Assembly (NCBI RefSeq): GCF_016793705.1
Contig: NZ_JAEULO010000018.1
Location: 60,976 to 124,975 of the forward strand
Reading direction: 5' to 3'
Length of the DNA stretch: 64,000 nt
From: Tabrizicola sp.
Lineage (GTDB): Bacteria > Pseudomonadota > Alphaproteobacteria > Rhodobacterales > Rhodobacteraceae
Numbering within the stretch: the first letter of the stretch is position 1; each line of letters begins with the position of its first letter. Positions 8,573 to 18,248 of the stretch are shown here, one piece after another. The notes below the pieces were generated by a model. The model was not told the origin of the DNA, ran no database searches, and saw nothing but the letters and a program-made list of their open reading frames with translations. The position numbers and the translations under genes were made by a program.

Positions 8573-9157
8573 CGACCCTCACGCACCGCATCGGCGCGCT
8601 GGCGCGACTGACCCTGCAAGAGCCCCGGCAGGCGGCCCGCGCGCTTCTGGCCGAGGGCGTGCCGATGCGGGCACGGACGGCGGGGCTCTTGCTGGTGGCC
8701 GTCCTTTCGGCGCTTTTCGCCAGCCTTCAGGTCGGGCCGGGCCTCGCCGAACTCGACCCGTTCAGCCGCTTCATGCTGGCCAGCCCCCTCCGCGCCGCCG
8801 TCTTCCAGTGGCTCTTCCTGGCGCTTTCCGTCGTGCTGATCCACCGCGTCGGGCGGGCCTTCGGCGGAGACGGCAGCTTGCCCGATGCGCTTCTGGTCGT
8901 GGTCTGGTTGCAGCTGCCGATGCTGGCGCTGCAAGTCCTGCAACTCGCCGCCACGCTGGTCGCGCCGCCCCTGGCCGGGATCATCGGCCTTGGCGGCCTT
9001 GCGCTCTTCCTCTGGCTGATGACCGCCTTCGTTGCCGAACTGCACGGCTTCCGCTCGCGCGGGCGGGTGTTCCTGGGACTGGTGCTGACAGCGCTTGGCA
9101 CCGGGTTGATCCTGGGCATCGCGGCAGTCCTGATTCTTGGCCCGGAGGCCTTTGCCG

Positions 9158-9165
<8 letters not shown>
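8569..9165 (+). CDS. Yip1-family membrane protein (second of pair)
   Basis: A 198-residue protein with five predicted membrane helices, among them AGLLLVAVLSALFASLQVG and VFLGLVLTALGTGLILGIAA. The sequence around LPDALLVVVWLQLPMLALQ resembles Yip1-domain proteins of Rhodobacteraceae. It overlaps its predecessor as ATGA and sufS by 8 nt, so all are translationally linked. The two proteins probably form a heteromeric membrane unit, judged only from their coupling. A longer ORF in this frame that begins at 8230 is the shadow of the preceding gene. Confidence 0.75.
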
Positions 9166-10378
<1,213 letters not shown>

Positions 10379-10391
10379 TGCAGGTCGACCA

Positions 10392-10420
10392 TTGAAACCC
10401 CCGGCGCCTTCCGCTAAGGA
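10392..10420 (+). promoter_or_regulatory. tRNA-Arg promoter
   Basis: TTGAAA at 10392-10397, a 17-nt spacer, and TAAGGA at 10415-10420 lie just upstream of the tRNA at 10430. Spacing and position are right for a sigma-70 promoter starting close to the tRNA 5' end. The -10 is a weak match. Confidence 0.55.
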
Positions 10421-10429
10421 CGGCCCCAG

Positions 10430-10506
10430 GCACCCATAGCTCAGCTGGATAGAGCGTTGCCCTCCGAAGGCAAAGGTCGCACGTTCGAATCGTGCTGGGT
10501 GCGCCA
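10430..10506 (+). tRNA. tRNA-Arg (anticodon CCG)
   Basis: The acceptor stem GCACCCA pairs with TGGGTGC, followed by G and an encoded CCA (10504-10506). The D-arm contains AGCTCAGCTGGATAGAGC. The anticodon stem-loop TTGCC-CTCCGAA-GGCAA gives anticodon CCG, which reads the arginine codon CGG. The T-loop is GTTCGAATC. All arms are complete at 77 nt. I saw no duplicated 3' end that would mark an integrated element. Confidence 0.96.
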
Positions 10507-10560
10507 GCCCCTCCTGCCCGCTCCGGCCCGCCGTCGGCCAGTCGTCGGGCCTGCCTGACC

Positions 10561-11607
10561 TTGGACGCACCCTTGCCGCCACTGGCCCGAATAGCAGCAG
10601 GCCTTGGCCTGGGAACCCTGGGCGGGCTCGTCTTCTACGCCCTGTCGCTGCCCTTGCCCTGGATGCTGGGCGCGCTTTTCGCCACCATGACCGCCTCGGT
10701 CGCGGGGCTGCCGGTCGCGGGGCCGATGCGCCTTCGGCCCGCCATCGTCGCGGTGATCGGCGTGCTCCTCGGCTCGCGCTTCACCCCCGCCGTCATCGGC
10801 CAGGCGGGCGAGGCCTTGGTCACGCTGTCGATCCTGATGGTCTACCTCGCCGCCGTCGCCGCCGTCGTGGTGCCCTGGTACCGCTTCGTCGCGCGGGTCG
10901 ACTGGACAACCGCCTATTTCGCCGGAATGCCCGGCGGCCTGTCGGAAATGGTCGAACTCGGCGAGGCGAAGGGCGCCGACGTGCCCGCCATCGTGCTGGC
11001 GCATTCGCTGCGGATCGTGCTGACCATCGGGCTGATGGCGGTCCTCTTCCGCCTGGTGCTGGGCTATGACGTGGGCGCGGCGGGCAGTGCGGTCGCGGGA
11101 ACGGCGTTGGGGCTCACGGATGCCGCGGCACTGGCCGCCTGCGCCGTGCTGGGGGCGATCCTCGGTCCCCGTCTGCGGCTGCCTGCGCCGACCTTCCTTG
11201 GCCCGCTGATCCTCTCGGCCGCGATCCACATGGCCGGGCTCACCGAAAGCGCGCCGCCTGGCATGCTGATCAACGCGGCCCAGGTCGCGCTCGGCACCAT
11301 CCTCGGCTGCCGCTTCCTCGGGATCGACACCCGCATGCTGTTCCGCGCCGGGCTCCTGAGCCTCGGCGCCACCGTCCTGACGCTCTGCCTCGCGCTGGTC
11401 GGGGCCTTCGCCATGCAGGTGGGCGCAGGGGTCGGGATCGACCAGGCCCTGCTGGCGCTGGCGCCGGGGGGCTTGACCGAGATGGGCCTCATCGCACTCG
11501 CCATCCACGCCGACGTGGCCTTCGTCGCCCTGCATCACGTCGTGCGCATCCTGGTGGTCATCGTCGTGGCGCCCGTGCTGGTGCGGCTGGTGCAGCGCGA
11601 CCCGTAA
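10561..11607 (+). CDS. AbrB-family membrane protein (AbrB duplication type)
   Basis: A polytopic membrane protein of about 348 residues with two related halves, each carrying a glycine-rich segment (LPLPWMLGALFATMTAS and LPAPTFLGPLILSAAIH; AGMPGGLSEMVELGE and LAPGGLTEMGLIALA). This internal repeat marks the Gram-negative AbrB-duplication family, often mislabelled ammonia monooxygenase; its substrate is unknown. There is no good ATG near the N-terminus. The reading frame is open back into the tRNA, so I take TTG 10561 (LDAPLPPLARI), but the start is uncertain by up to about 20 codons. Confidence 0.75.
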   Translation: MDAPLPPLARIAAGLGLGTLGGLVFYALSLPLPWMLGALFATMTASVAGLPVAGPMRLRPAIVAVIGVLLGSRFTPAVIGQAGEALVTLSILMVYLAAVAAVVVPWYRFVARVDWTTAYFAGMPGGLSEMVELGEAKGADVPAIVLAHSLRIVLTIGLMAVLFRLVLGYDVGAAGSAVAGTALGLTDAAALAACAVLGAILGPRLRLPAPTFLGPLILSAAIHMAGLTESAPPGMLINAAQVALGTILGCRFLGIDTRMLFRAGLLSLGATVLTLCLALVGAFAMQVGAGVGIDQALLALAPGGLTEMGLIALAIHADVAFVALHHVVRILVVIVVAPVLVRLVQRDP

Positions 11608-11662
11608 GGCTCGGAACGCTTCCGCTTTCGCAGGGTCGTCGCGCAGCTGCCCCTTGCCTTCT

Positions 11663-11683
11663 TGCAAATGCTTCTCATTTACA
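11663..11683. promoter_or_regulatory. Mur/Fur-type operator before sitA
   Basis: TGCAAATG-CTTCT-CATTTACA is an almost perfect inverted repeat (one mismatch in eight arm positions). It strongly resembles the Mur (manganese-responsive Fur) boxes described upstream of alphaproteobacterial sit genes. A possible promoter, TTGCAA (11662-11667), 17 nt, TCTACT (11685-11690), overlaps it, so binding would block transcription. The downstream gene encodes a metal-binding transport protein, which supports the call. Confidence 0.75.
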
Positions 11684-11712
11684 TTCTACTCCGCCCAACC
11701 AAAGGAGCGTCC

Positions 11713-12606
11713 ATGCACCTTCCTCGCCGAGCCCTGATCCTCGCAAGCCTCCTCGCCCTGCCGCTCTCCGCGCAGGCGCAAGACCGGCTCAAGGTCGTCA
11801 CCACCTTCACCGTGATCGCCGACATGGCGCGCAACGTGGCGGGCGAGGGGGTGGATGTCGTCTCCGTCACCAAGCCCGGCGCCGAGATCCATGGCTACGA
11901 GCCCACACCGAAGGACATCGTCGCCGCCTCCGACGCCGACCTGATCCTGTGGAACGGCCTCGGCCTCGAACGCTGGTTCGAGCAGTTCCTCGGCAACCTC
12001 GGTGACGTGCCCTCGGCCACCCTGACCGACGGAATCGAGCCGATCTCGATCACCGGCGGCGATTACGACGGCAAGCCCAACCCCCATGCCTGGATGAGCC
12101 TCGCGAACGCCGCGATCTACGTCGACAACATCGCGGGTGCGCTGTCCGCCGCCGACCCCGAGAATGCCGCGACCTACAAGGCCAATGCCGAGACCTACAA
12201 GGCGACCCTCGCCGCCGCGCTCGACCCGCTGAAGGCCCAGATCGCCGCCCTGCCGGAAGACCGCCGCTGGCTCGCCACCTGTGAGGGTGCCTTCTCCTAC
12301 CTCGCGCGCGACCTTGGCCTTTCCGAGCTGTATCTCTGGCCGATCAACGCCGACCAGCAGGGCAGCCCCCGCCAGGTCCGGGCAGTGATCGACGGGGTGC
12401 GCGAGCATCAGATTCCCGCGGTCTTCTGCGAAAGCACCGTCTCCTCCGACCCCGCCGAACAGGTCGCCCGCGAAACCGGCGCGGCCTTCGGCGGCGTGCT
12501 TTACGTCGACAGCCTGTCAGACGAGGGCGGCCCGGTCCCGACCTATCTCGACCTGCTGAAAGTCACCACCGAAACCATCGCCCGCGGCCTGGCCCCGGCG
12601 GAGTGA
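11713..12606 (+). CDS. sitA: SitA, periplasmic Mn(II)/Fe(II)-binding protein
   Basis: The 297-residue cluster A-I (ZnuA/TroA/SitA) solute-binding protein delivers metal to the SitBCD transporter. It starts [23 protein letters not shown], a clear Sec signal peptide. Metal ligands of the family are visible as [18 protein letters not shown] and CESTVSS. There is no long His/Asp-rich loop of the kind seen in ZnuA, which favours Mn/Fe over Zn. ATG 11713 with ribosome site AAAGGAG was chosen over the upstream in-frame ATG 11662, which lies in the operator. It leads a four-gene operon under the Mur-like box. Confidence 0.92.
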   Translation: MHLPRRALILASLLALPLSAQAQDRLKVVTTFTVIADMARNVAGEGVDVVSVTKPGAEIHGYEPTPKDIVAASDADLILWNGLGLERWFEQFLGNLGDVPSATLTDGIEPISITGGDYDGKPNPHAWMSLANAAIYVDNIAGALSAADPENAATYKANAETYKATLAAALDPLKAQIAALPEDRRWLATCEGAFSYLARDLGLSELYLWPINADQQGSPRQVRAVIDGVREHQIPAVFCESTVSSDPAEQVARETGAAFGGVLYVDSLSDEGGPVPTYLDLLKVTTETIARGLAPAE

Positions 12607-12610
12607 GCAG

Positions 12611-13474
12611 ATGCGCGACCATCAGGCGAATACCGAAACCTCCGAAGGCATCTTCGCCGAAGGCGTCACCGTCACCTACCGCAACGGGTTGACCGCGCTG
12701 ACCGACGCCAGCTTCGAGATCCCCCACGGCACGATCACCGCCCTTGTCGGGGTGAACGGCGCCGGGAAATCCACCCTCTTCAAGGCGATCATGGGTTTCG
12801 TCCCCGTCGCCCGCGGCACGATCCGCCTTCTCGGCCTGCCCGTGCGCGAGGCGCTGCGCCGGAACCTCGTCGCCTATGTCCCCCAGGCCGAGGAGGTGGA
12901 CTGGTCCTTTCCCGTCCTGGTCGAGGATGTGGTCATGATGGGCCGCTACGGCCATATGGGGATGCTCCGTCGCCCCTCCGCCACCGACCGCGCCAAGGTG
13001 GATGAGGCGCTGGCGCGGGTGGGCCTGACCGACCTTCGTCACCGCCAGATCGGCGAGCTTTCGGGCGGCCAGAAGAAGCGCGTCTTCCTTGCCCGCGCGC
13101 TGGCACAGGAGGGCCGGATCATCCTCCTCGACGAACCCTTCACCGGCGTCGACGTGAAGACAGAAGAGCAGATCATCGCCCTTCTCCGCACGCTCCGCGA
13201 CGAGGGCCATGTCATGCTGGTCTCGACCCACAACCTTGGCTCGGTCCCCGATTTCTGCGACCGGACCGTGCTGGTGAAGGGCACCGTCCTTGCCCACGGG
13301 CCCACGGAAACCACCTTCACCCGTGACAACCTCGAACGCGCCTTCGGCGGCGTCCTGCGTCACTTCACCCTCGGCGGCACCGACCTGCACGAAGACGACG
13401 ACACCCGCGAGATCAGCATCCTGACCGACGACGAACGCCCCTTCGTGCAATACGGCCGGAAGGGCGACAGATGA
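12611..13474 (+). CDS. sitB: SitB, ATP-binding subunit of the Mn/Fe transporter
   Basis: The 287-residue ABC ATPase powers SitCD-mediated metal import. Walker A is GVNGAGKST, the signature is [15 protein letters not shown], Walker B is [12 protein letters not shown], and the H-loop is VSTHNLG. After the ATPase core a C-terminal tail ([18 protein letters not shown]) is rich in acidic residues. It begins 4 nt after sitA with a GGAG site. A stem-loop repeat separates it from sitC. Confidence 0.93.
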   Translation: MRDHQANTETSEGIFAEGVTVTYRNGLTALTDASFEIPHGTITALVGVNGAGKSTLFKAIMGFVPVARGTIRLLGLPVREALRRNLVAYVPQAEEVDWSFPVLVEDVVMMGRYGHMGMLRRPSATDRAKVDEALARVGLTDLRHRQIGELSGGQKKRVFLARALAQEGRIILLDEPFTGVDVKTEEQIIALLRTLRDEGHVMLVSTHNLGSVPDFCDRTVLVKGTVLAHGPTETTFTRDNLERAFGGVLRHFTLGGTDLHEDDDTREISILTDDERPFVQYGRKGDR

Positions 13475-13485
13475 CCCGCCCCGTC

Positions 13486-13528
13486 TTTCATCTTTGCCCA
13501 AATATCCCCGCCGGAGGCTCTTCCCGCC
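13486..13528 (+). repeat. stem-loop intergenic repeat, subtype A
   Basis: Copy of the dispersed family with head TTTCAT, core AAATATCCCCGCCGGAGGC and a GGAGGC/GCCTC stem, lying between sitB and sitC in the direction of transcription. Relatives in this window are at 22152, 27908, 30496, 38262, 43451, 54236 and 57478. Confidence 0.7.
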
Positions 13529-13567
13529 TCGATGCCCTCCCCATCGCGGGGCATGGGAGCCAACTTC

Positions 13568-14398
13568 ATGCTTGAACCCTTCGCCTACGGCTACATGACC
13601 AACGCGATGTGGGTCTCGGCCCTCGTCGGCGGCGTCTGCGGCTTCCTGTCCGCCTATCTCATGCTCAAGGGCTGGTCGCTGATCGGCGACGCGCTTTCCC
13701 ATTCCGTCGTCCCCGGTGTCGCGGGGGCCTATATCCTCGGCCTCCCCTTCGCCCTCGGCGCCTTCCTCTCCGGGGGCCTCGCCGCCGCCGCCATGCTGTT
13801 TCTCGGCACCCGCACCGGGCTGAAGACCGACACCGTCATCGGCCTGATCTTCACCTCCTTCTTCGGCCTCGGCCTGTTCCTGATCTCGATCTACCCCACC
13901 TCCGTCTCGATCCAGACCATCACCATGGGCAATATCCTCGCCATCTCCCCCGGCGACACGGCTCAACTCGTGATCATCGGCGGGGTCTCCGCCGCGATCC
14001 TGCTGGTTCTCTGGAAGGACCTGATGGTCACCTTCTTCGATGAGGCCCATGCCCGCACCATCGGCCTGCGCCCCGATCTCCTGAAGCTCGTCTTCTTCAC
14101 CCTCCTCTCCGCCTCGACCGTCGCCGCGATGCAGACGGTGGGGGCCTTCCTTGTCGTTGCCATGGTCGTCACCCCCGGCGCCACCGCCTATCTCCTGACC
14201 GACCGCTTTCCCCGCCTCCTGACGCTGGCCGCCAGCATCGGGGCCACGACCGGCTTCGTGGGCGCCTACGTCAGCTACTTCCTCGACGGCGCTACCGGCG
14301 GCATCATCGTCCTCCTCCAGACGGCCCTTTTCGCGCTGGCCTTCGTCTTCGCCCCAAAACACGGCCTTCTCGCCGCGAAGCGGAGGGCAAGCGCATGA
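13568..14398 (+). CDS. sitC: SitC, permease of the Mn/Fe transporter
   Basis: A 276-residue ABC-3 family membrane permease of the ZnuB/TroC/SitC type with about eight hydrophobic helices. Family motifs include LMLKGWSLIGDALSHSVVPG near the N-terminus and GAFLVVAMVVTPGATAYLL, which lines the path. ATG 13568 is preferred because GGGAG lies 9 nt upstream and MLEPFAYGYM resembles family starts; ATG 13553 and 13532 are also in frame. It overlaps sitD by 4 nt (ATGA). Confidence 0.92.
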   Translation: MLEPFAYGYMTNAMWVSALVGGVCGFLSAYLMLKGWSLIGDALSHSVVPGVAGAYILGLPFALGAFLSGGLAAAAMLFLGTRTGLKTDTVIGLIFTSFFGLGLFLISIYPTSVSIQTITMGNILAISPGDTAQLVIIGGVSAAILLVLWKDLMVTFFDEAHARTIGLRPDLLKLVFFTLLSASTVAAMQTVGAFLVVAMVVTPGATAYLLTDRFPRLLTLAASIGATTGFVGAYVSYFLDGATGGIIVLLQTALFALAFVFAPKHGLLAAKRRASA

Positions 14399-15231
14399 TC
14401 GACGCGCTTCTCCAGCCCTTCCAGTTCCCGTTCATGCAGAACGCCTTCCTGATCGCGCTGATCGTGGCGGCGCCTTGCGCGCTTCTCTCCTGCTTCCTGG
14501 TGCTGAAGGGCTGGGCGCTGATGGGGGATGCGGTCAGCCATGCCGTCCTGCCCGGCATCGTGCTGGCCTACATGGCGGGCATCCCCCTGCTGGTCGGCGC
14601 CTTCGTGGCCGGCCTCGGTTCGGCGCTCCTGACCGGCTACCTTGCCGACAACAGCCGGATCAAGCGTGACACGGTGATGGGCGTGGTCTTCTCCGCGATG
14701 TTCGCCAGCGGAGTCGTGCTGATCACCGCCTTCCCGACCGATGTGCACCTCGACCACATCCTCTTCGGCAACATGCTCGGGGTGGGGCAGGGGGACCTGA
14801 TCACAGCCGCTGCCATCGCCGCCCCCGTGACCCTTGTCCTCGCGCTCAAATGGCGAGACCTGATGCTGCACGCCTTCGACCCGGCCCAGGCCCAGGTTTC
14901 GGGCCTGCCGGTGAAGCTTCTGCACTACGGCCTCCTCGCCATACTGGCGCTGACCATCGTCGCCACTTTGTCCTCCGTCGGCCTGATCCTTGCCATCGGC
15001 CTTCTGATTGCGCCGGGGGCGATCGCCTTCCTCATCGCCCGCAGCTTCGGCGCCATGCTGATCGCGGCGACCCTTGTCTGCCTCCTCGCCATGCTCGCCG
15101 GGCTCTGGGCCAGCTTCCATCTCGACTCGGCCCCCGCGCCGACCATCATCCTGATCCTGACCGGCCTCTTCCTCATGGCCTTCCTGCGCCGGGTGATCCT
15201 GACCCGCCGCGCCCAGGGTCCCACCGCCTGA
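14395..15231 (+). CDS. sitD: SitD, second permease of the Mn/Fe transporter
   Basis: A 278-residue ABC-3 permease paralogous to SitC (FLVLKGWALMGDAVSHAVLPG; LILAIGLLIAPGAIAFLIA). Two permease genes are characteristic of sitABCD, whereas znu systems have one. The pair probably forms a heterodimer in the inner membrane. It starts inside the end of sitC. It ends the operon; the next gene is 64 nt away with an unrelated product. Confidence 0.92.
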   Translation: MIDALLQPFQFPFMQNAFLIALIVAAPCALLSCFLVLKGWALMGDAVSHAVLPGIVLAYMAGIPLLVGAFVAGLGSALLTGYLADNSRIKRDTVMGVVFSAMFASGVVLITAFPTDVHLDHILFGNMLGVGQGDLITAAAIAAPVTLVLALKWRDLMLHAFDPAQAQVSGLPVKLLHYGLLAILALTIVATLSSVGLILAIGLLIAPGAIAFLIARSFGAMLIAATLVCLLAMLAGLWASFHLDSAPAPTIILILTGLFLMAFLRRVILTRRAQGPTA

Positions 15232-15295
15232 TCCGGCTTGCCGAAGCCCGGCCCAGCCTCTACCGATGGGCTGACACCGCAGGGACAGGCCTCTG

Positions 15296-16984
15296 ATGAC
15301 CGCCACGAATGCCGCAATCTGGTTTGCCACCGACGGCTACGATCCGGTCAAGAAGGGCATCAACGGTCGCCGCGTCGCGGGCGAAAGCTTCCTGCGCGGC
15401 TTCTTCGCCCATGGCGAGGTGGACGAATACGTCTCCTTCGCCCATTCCCGGTCCGACCATGCCGCCTTTGCCGACCTCGCCCGCGCCAGCGGCGTGACCG
15501 CCCCCCTGCGCGGGGTACGTCTCGACACGCCGATGGCGCTGCGTCCGGTCGATGTGGTGCACTACCCCGCGCCGATCTCGTCGACAGAGCTGTGGCGTCG
15601 CGCCCCGGAGGGCGCCGCGGCCTGGGCGCTCTGCGGCATCACCCATACCACCGCCACGCGCAACGTCATGCAGTGCCTTTTCGACCTGCGCTCGGCCCCG
15701 CAAATGCCCTGGGACGCGGTGATCTGCACTTCGAAGGCGGTGCAGGCTTCGGTTCGCCGCCTGATGGAACTGGCCGAGGCGCATCTTTCCCAACGCTTTT
15801 CCGGCGCGATCCTGCCTGCGCGCCCGCTGCTGCCGGTGATCCCGCTCGGGGTGGATTGCGCCGCGTTCCAGCCCGACGCCGCCTCCGGTTCGGCCCTCCG
15901 CGACCGCATCGGCGCCGGTCCCGGCGACTTGGTCGCCGTCTCCATCGCCCGGCTTACCCCCGACGAGAAATTCGACCCGCTGCCGCTGTTCCTGGCGATG
16001 GAAGAAGCGGCCGCGACCTGGCGCGCCGAGGGCGGCGGCAAGCTCCACCTCGTTCTCTGCGGCCAGTTCTCCGAACCCCTCTGGCAGGAGGTCTTTGCCA
16101 CCGCCGCCGCCCGGCTGATGCCCTCCTGCGGCTACCGCCTGCTCGACGGCGCCGATCCCGCCGAGCGCAGGGCGACGCTCTCCGGCGGCGATGTCTTCGT
16201 CTTTCCCATCGACAACCTTCAGGAAACCTTCGGTCTCGCCCCCGTGGAAGCGATGGCGGCGGGCCTGCCGGTCATCGTCTCGGACTGGGACGGGATGAAG
16301 GACACCGTGACGCCCGACGTGGGCTTCCGCATCCCGACCGAACTGCCGCGCACGGGGGTTTCGAGCTATGTGAGCCACCGCTACCTCGGCGGCACCGACA
16401 GCTACCTGCAATACCTCAGCCAGCTCTCGGCGATGACCCCGATCGACGTCGCCGCCCTGGCCCGCGCGCTGGCGACGCTGGCGCGCGACCCCGCCTTGCG
16501 GGCGCGGATGGGCGCCGCCGCGCGCGACAGGGCGCGGCGGCTCTACGACTGGTCGGCGGTGATCCCGCAGATGCAGGCGCTCTGGGGCGAACAGGCAGCG
16601 ATGCTGGCCCACGCCCGCGCGAAAGGCGGCCCCGCGCTTGCCCCGCGCGAGCCCGGGCTGATCCCGGTCGGCCCCGCCGTCGAGGAGATGTTCGCCGCCT
16701 ACCCGACCGCCTTCGCCGCCCCGGACCGCCGCCTGGCTGCCACCGGGACAAGCGGCCGCGCCTCCGCCGCCGAGACCTTCGAACTCCGGAACTACGTCGC
16801 CCGCCGCCGCCTGCTGGAAGACCCGGCCCGGATCGAGACAATCCTTGCCGCCTATGCCGCCACCGGCCCGGGGGGGGCCACCGAGGCCGAGATCGCCGCC
16901 GCCACCCGCCTGCCCACCGCCATGATCGCCCGGGCCTCGCTCTGGCTCCTGAAATATCACTTCCTGCAACAGGTGCCGGGATGA
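15296..16984 (+). CDS. family-1/4 glycosyltransferase with C-terminal extension
   Basis: A 562-residue GT-B-fold glycosyltransferase. The nucleotide-sugar E-x7-E region is plain in QETFGLAPVEAMAAGLPVIV, followed by SDWDGMKDTV. The N-terminal part has an uncommon start (AAIWFATDGYDPVKKGINGRRVAGESFLRG) that I do not associate with a named subfamily. Residues about 440-562 form an extension beyond the usual 380-420-residue length, with the winged-helix-like stretch GGATEAEIAAATRLPTAMI. It overlaps an SDR gene by 4 nt, so the two products probably act on one glycan or metabolite. Acceptor unknown. Confidence 0.75.
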   Translation: MTATNAAIWFATDGYDPVKKGINGRRVAGESFLRGFFAHGEVDEYVSFAHSRSDHAAFADLARASGVTAPLRGVRLDTPMALRPVDVVHYPAPISSTELWRRAPEGAAAWALCGITHTTATRNVMQCLFDLRSAPQMPWDAVICTSKAVQASVRRLMELAEAHLSQRFSGAILPARPLLPVIPLGVDCAAFQPDAASGSALRDRIGAGPGDLVAVSIARLTPDEKFDPLPLFLAMEEAAATWRAEGGGKLHLVLCGQFSEPLWQEVFATAAARLMPSCGYRLLDGADPAERRATLSGGDVFVFPIDNLQETFGLAPVEAMAAGLPVIVSDWDGMKDTVTPDVGFRIPTELPRTGVSSYVSHRYLGGTDSYLQYLSQLSAMTPIDVAALARALATLARDPALRARMGAAARDRARRLYDWSAVIPQMQALWGEQAAMLAHARAKGGPALAPREPGLIPVGPAVEEMFAAYPTAFAAPDRRLAATGTSGRASAAETFELRNYVARRRLLEDPARIETILAAYAATGPGGATEAEIAAATRLPTAMIARASLWLLKYHFLQQVPG

Positions 16985-17703
16985 CCCGCAGGGTCCTGAT
17001 CACCGGCGCCGGGGCCGGTATCGGCCGCGCCACCGCCCGGCTCTTCCTCGCTGAAGGCTGGGAGGTCACGCTCCTCGGCCGCCGCCGCGCTGCGCTGGAG
17101 GAGACCGCCGAGGGCTACACCGCCCGCATCCTGACCGCCGATGTCGGCGATCCGGCGCAGGTCGACGCCGCCTTCGCCGAGCTTCCCCGTCTCGACGTCC
17201 TTTTCAACAACGCGGGCATTGCCGCCCCCGCCGCGCCCATCGACGAAATCCCGGTCGAGACATGGCTGGAAGTCAGTCGCACCAACATCACCGGCATGTT
17301 CCTCTGCGCCCGCGCCGCCTTCGGCCTGATGCGCCGGCAGTCCCCGCGTGGCGGCCGCATCATCAACAACGGCTCGATCTCGGCGCATGTGCCCCGGCCC
17401 GGAAGCACCCCCTATACCATGTCGAAACATGCCGTGACCGGCCTGACCCGCACCCTTGGCCTCGACGGCCGCGCCTTCGACATCGCCTGCGCGCAGATCG
17501 ACATCGGCAACGCGCTGACCGACATGGCCTCGGCCTTCACGACCGGCGTGCCCCAGGCGAATGGCGAAACCCGCGTGGAACCCGTGATGGACGTCGGCCA
17601 TGTCGCGGCCATGGTGCTGCACATGGCCAGCCTGCCGCTCGACGTGAACACGCCCTTCGTGACGATCATGGCCCGCGACATGCCCTATATCGGGCGTGGC
17701 TGA
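16981..17703 (+). CDS. short-chain dehydrogenase/reductase
   Basis: A 240-residue classical SDR. The NAD(P) motif is TGAGAGIG (residues 8-15), the structural motif is NNAG, and the active site has Ser in NNGSISA and Tyr/Lys in PYTMSKHAVTG. An Arg pair (LLGRRRAA) after beta-2 suggests NADP(H), which is inference. Translationally coupled to the upstream glycosyltransferase through ATGA. It is an ordinary SDR by length and motifs; the substrate cannot be told. Confidence 0.85.
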   Translation: MTRRVLITGAGAGIGRATARLFLAEGWEVTLLGRRRAALEETAEGYTARILTADVGDPAQVDAAFAELPRLDVLFNNAGIAAPAAPIDEIPVETWLEVSRTNITGMFLCARAAFGLMRRQSPRGGRIINNGSISAHVPRPGSTPYTMSKHAVTGLTRTLGLDGRAFDIACAQIDIGNALTDMASAFTTGVPQANGETRVEPVMDVGHVAAMVLHMASLPLDVNTPFVTIMARDMPYIGRG

Positions 17704-17767
17704 CCAGACCCGCCGACCAGGTTCAGGAATTCCCGGATACCTGGTTTCCGTCCCCGGACGCCCCGGT

Positions 17768-18118
17768 TCAGGTGAAACTGTGCGGCAAGTCGCGCAGAAG
17801 GCTCATCACGCGCGGATCATGCAGCGCATAATAGATCGCTTTCCCCTCGCGCCGCGTGCTCACCAGCCCCTCAAGCCGCAGCCGGGCGAGCTGCTGGCTG
17901 ACGGCGGCCTGGCGCTGGCCGAGAAGCCCCTCCAGTTCGGTCACCGACTTCTCGCCGCCCGCGAGATGGCACAGGATCAGCAGCCGTCCCTCATGGCTCA
18001 TCGCCTTCAGGAAGGCCGCGATCTCCTCGGCCCGCCCGGTCATCCATGGGGCGATCTCGTGATCCTCCACCCGGGCCGGGCCTGCATCGACGCGCTCCAT
18101 CCTCATTACACCACCCAC
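17768..18118 (-). CDS. ArsR-family transcriptional regulator
   Basis: A 116-residue winged-helix protein. The helix-turn-helix is GLLGQRQAAVSQQLARLRLEG, followed by the wing RREGKAIYYALHD, the standard ArsR/SmtB layout. The LILCHLAGGEKSV segment puts one Cys in helix 3. This resembles thiol-sensing members such as BigR/YgaV rather than CxC metal sensors, but a second conserved cysteine is not present. The N-terminal 25 residues are an extension, so the start could be ATG 18118, 18109 or 18103. The regulated gene is not evident: the convergent SDR and divergent PHP gene are the neighbours. Confidence 0.8.
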   Translation of the reverse strand: MGGVMRMERVDAGPARVEDHEIAPWMTGRAEEIAAFLKAMSHEGRLLILCHLAGGEKSVTELEGLLGQRQAAVSQQLARLRLEGLVSTRREGKAIYYALHDPRVMSLLRDLPHSFT

Positions 18119-18248
18119 ACAACCTCACATTGCAAACCGATAGCATGTGCCGCAGGCCACCACGACAGTCCCTTGCGAGGCGCGCCGCCGCCGGGCAAGG
18201 TTCCGCCGAAGCGCGGGGCCGTCCCGCCGCTCTGCCGAAGGATCCACA

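Noticed and set aside
10430-10600. tRNA-Arg as an integration site for a mobile element
   Set aside because: No repeated tRNA 3' end, integrase or phage-like gene follows; the next genes are an ordinary membrane protein and sitABCD.
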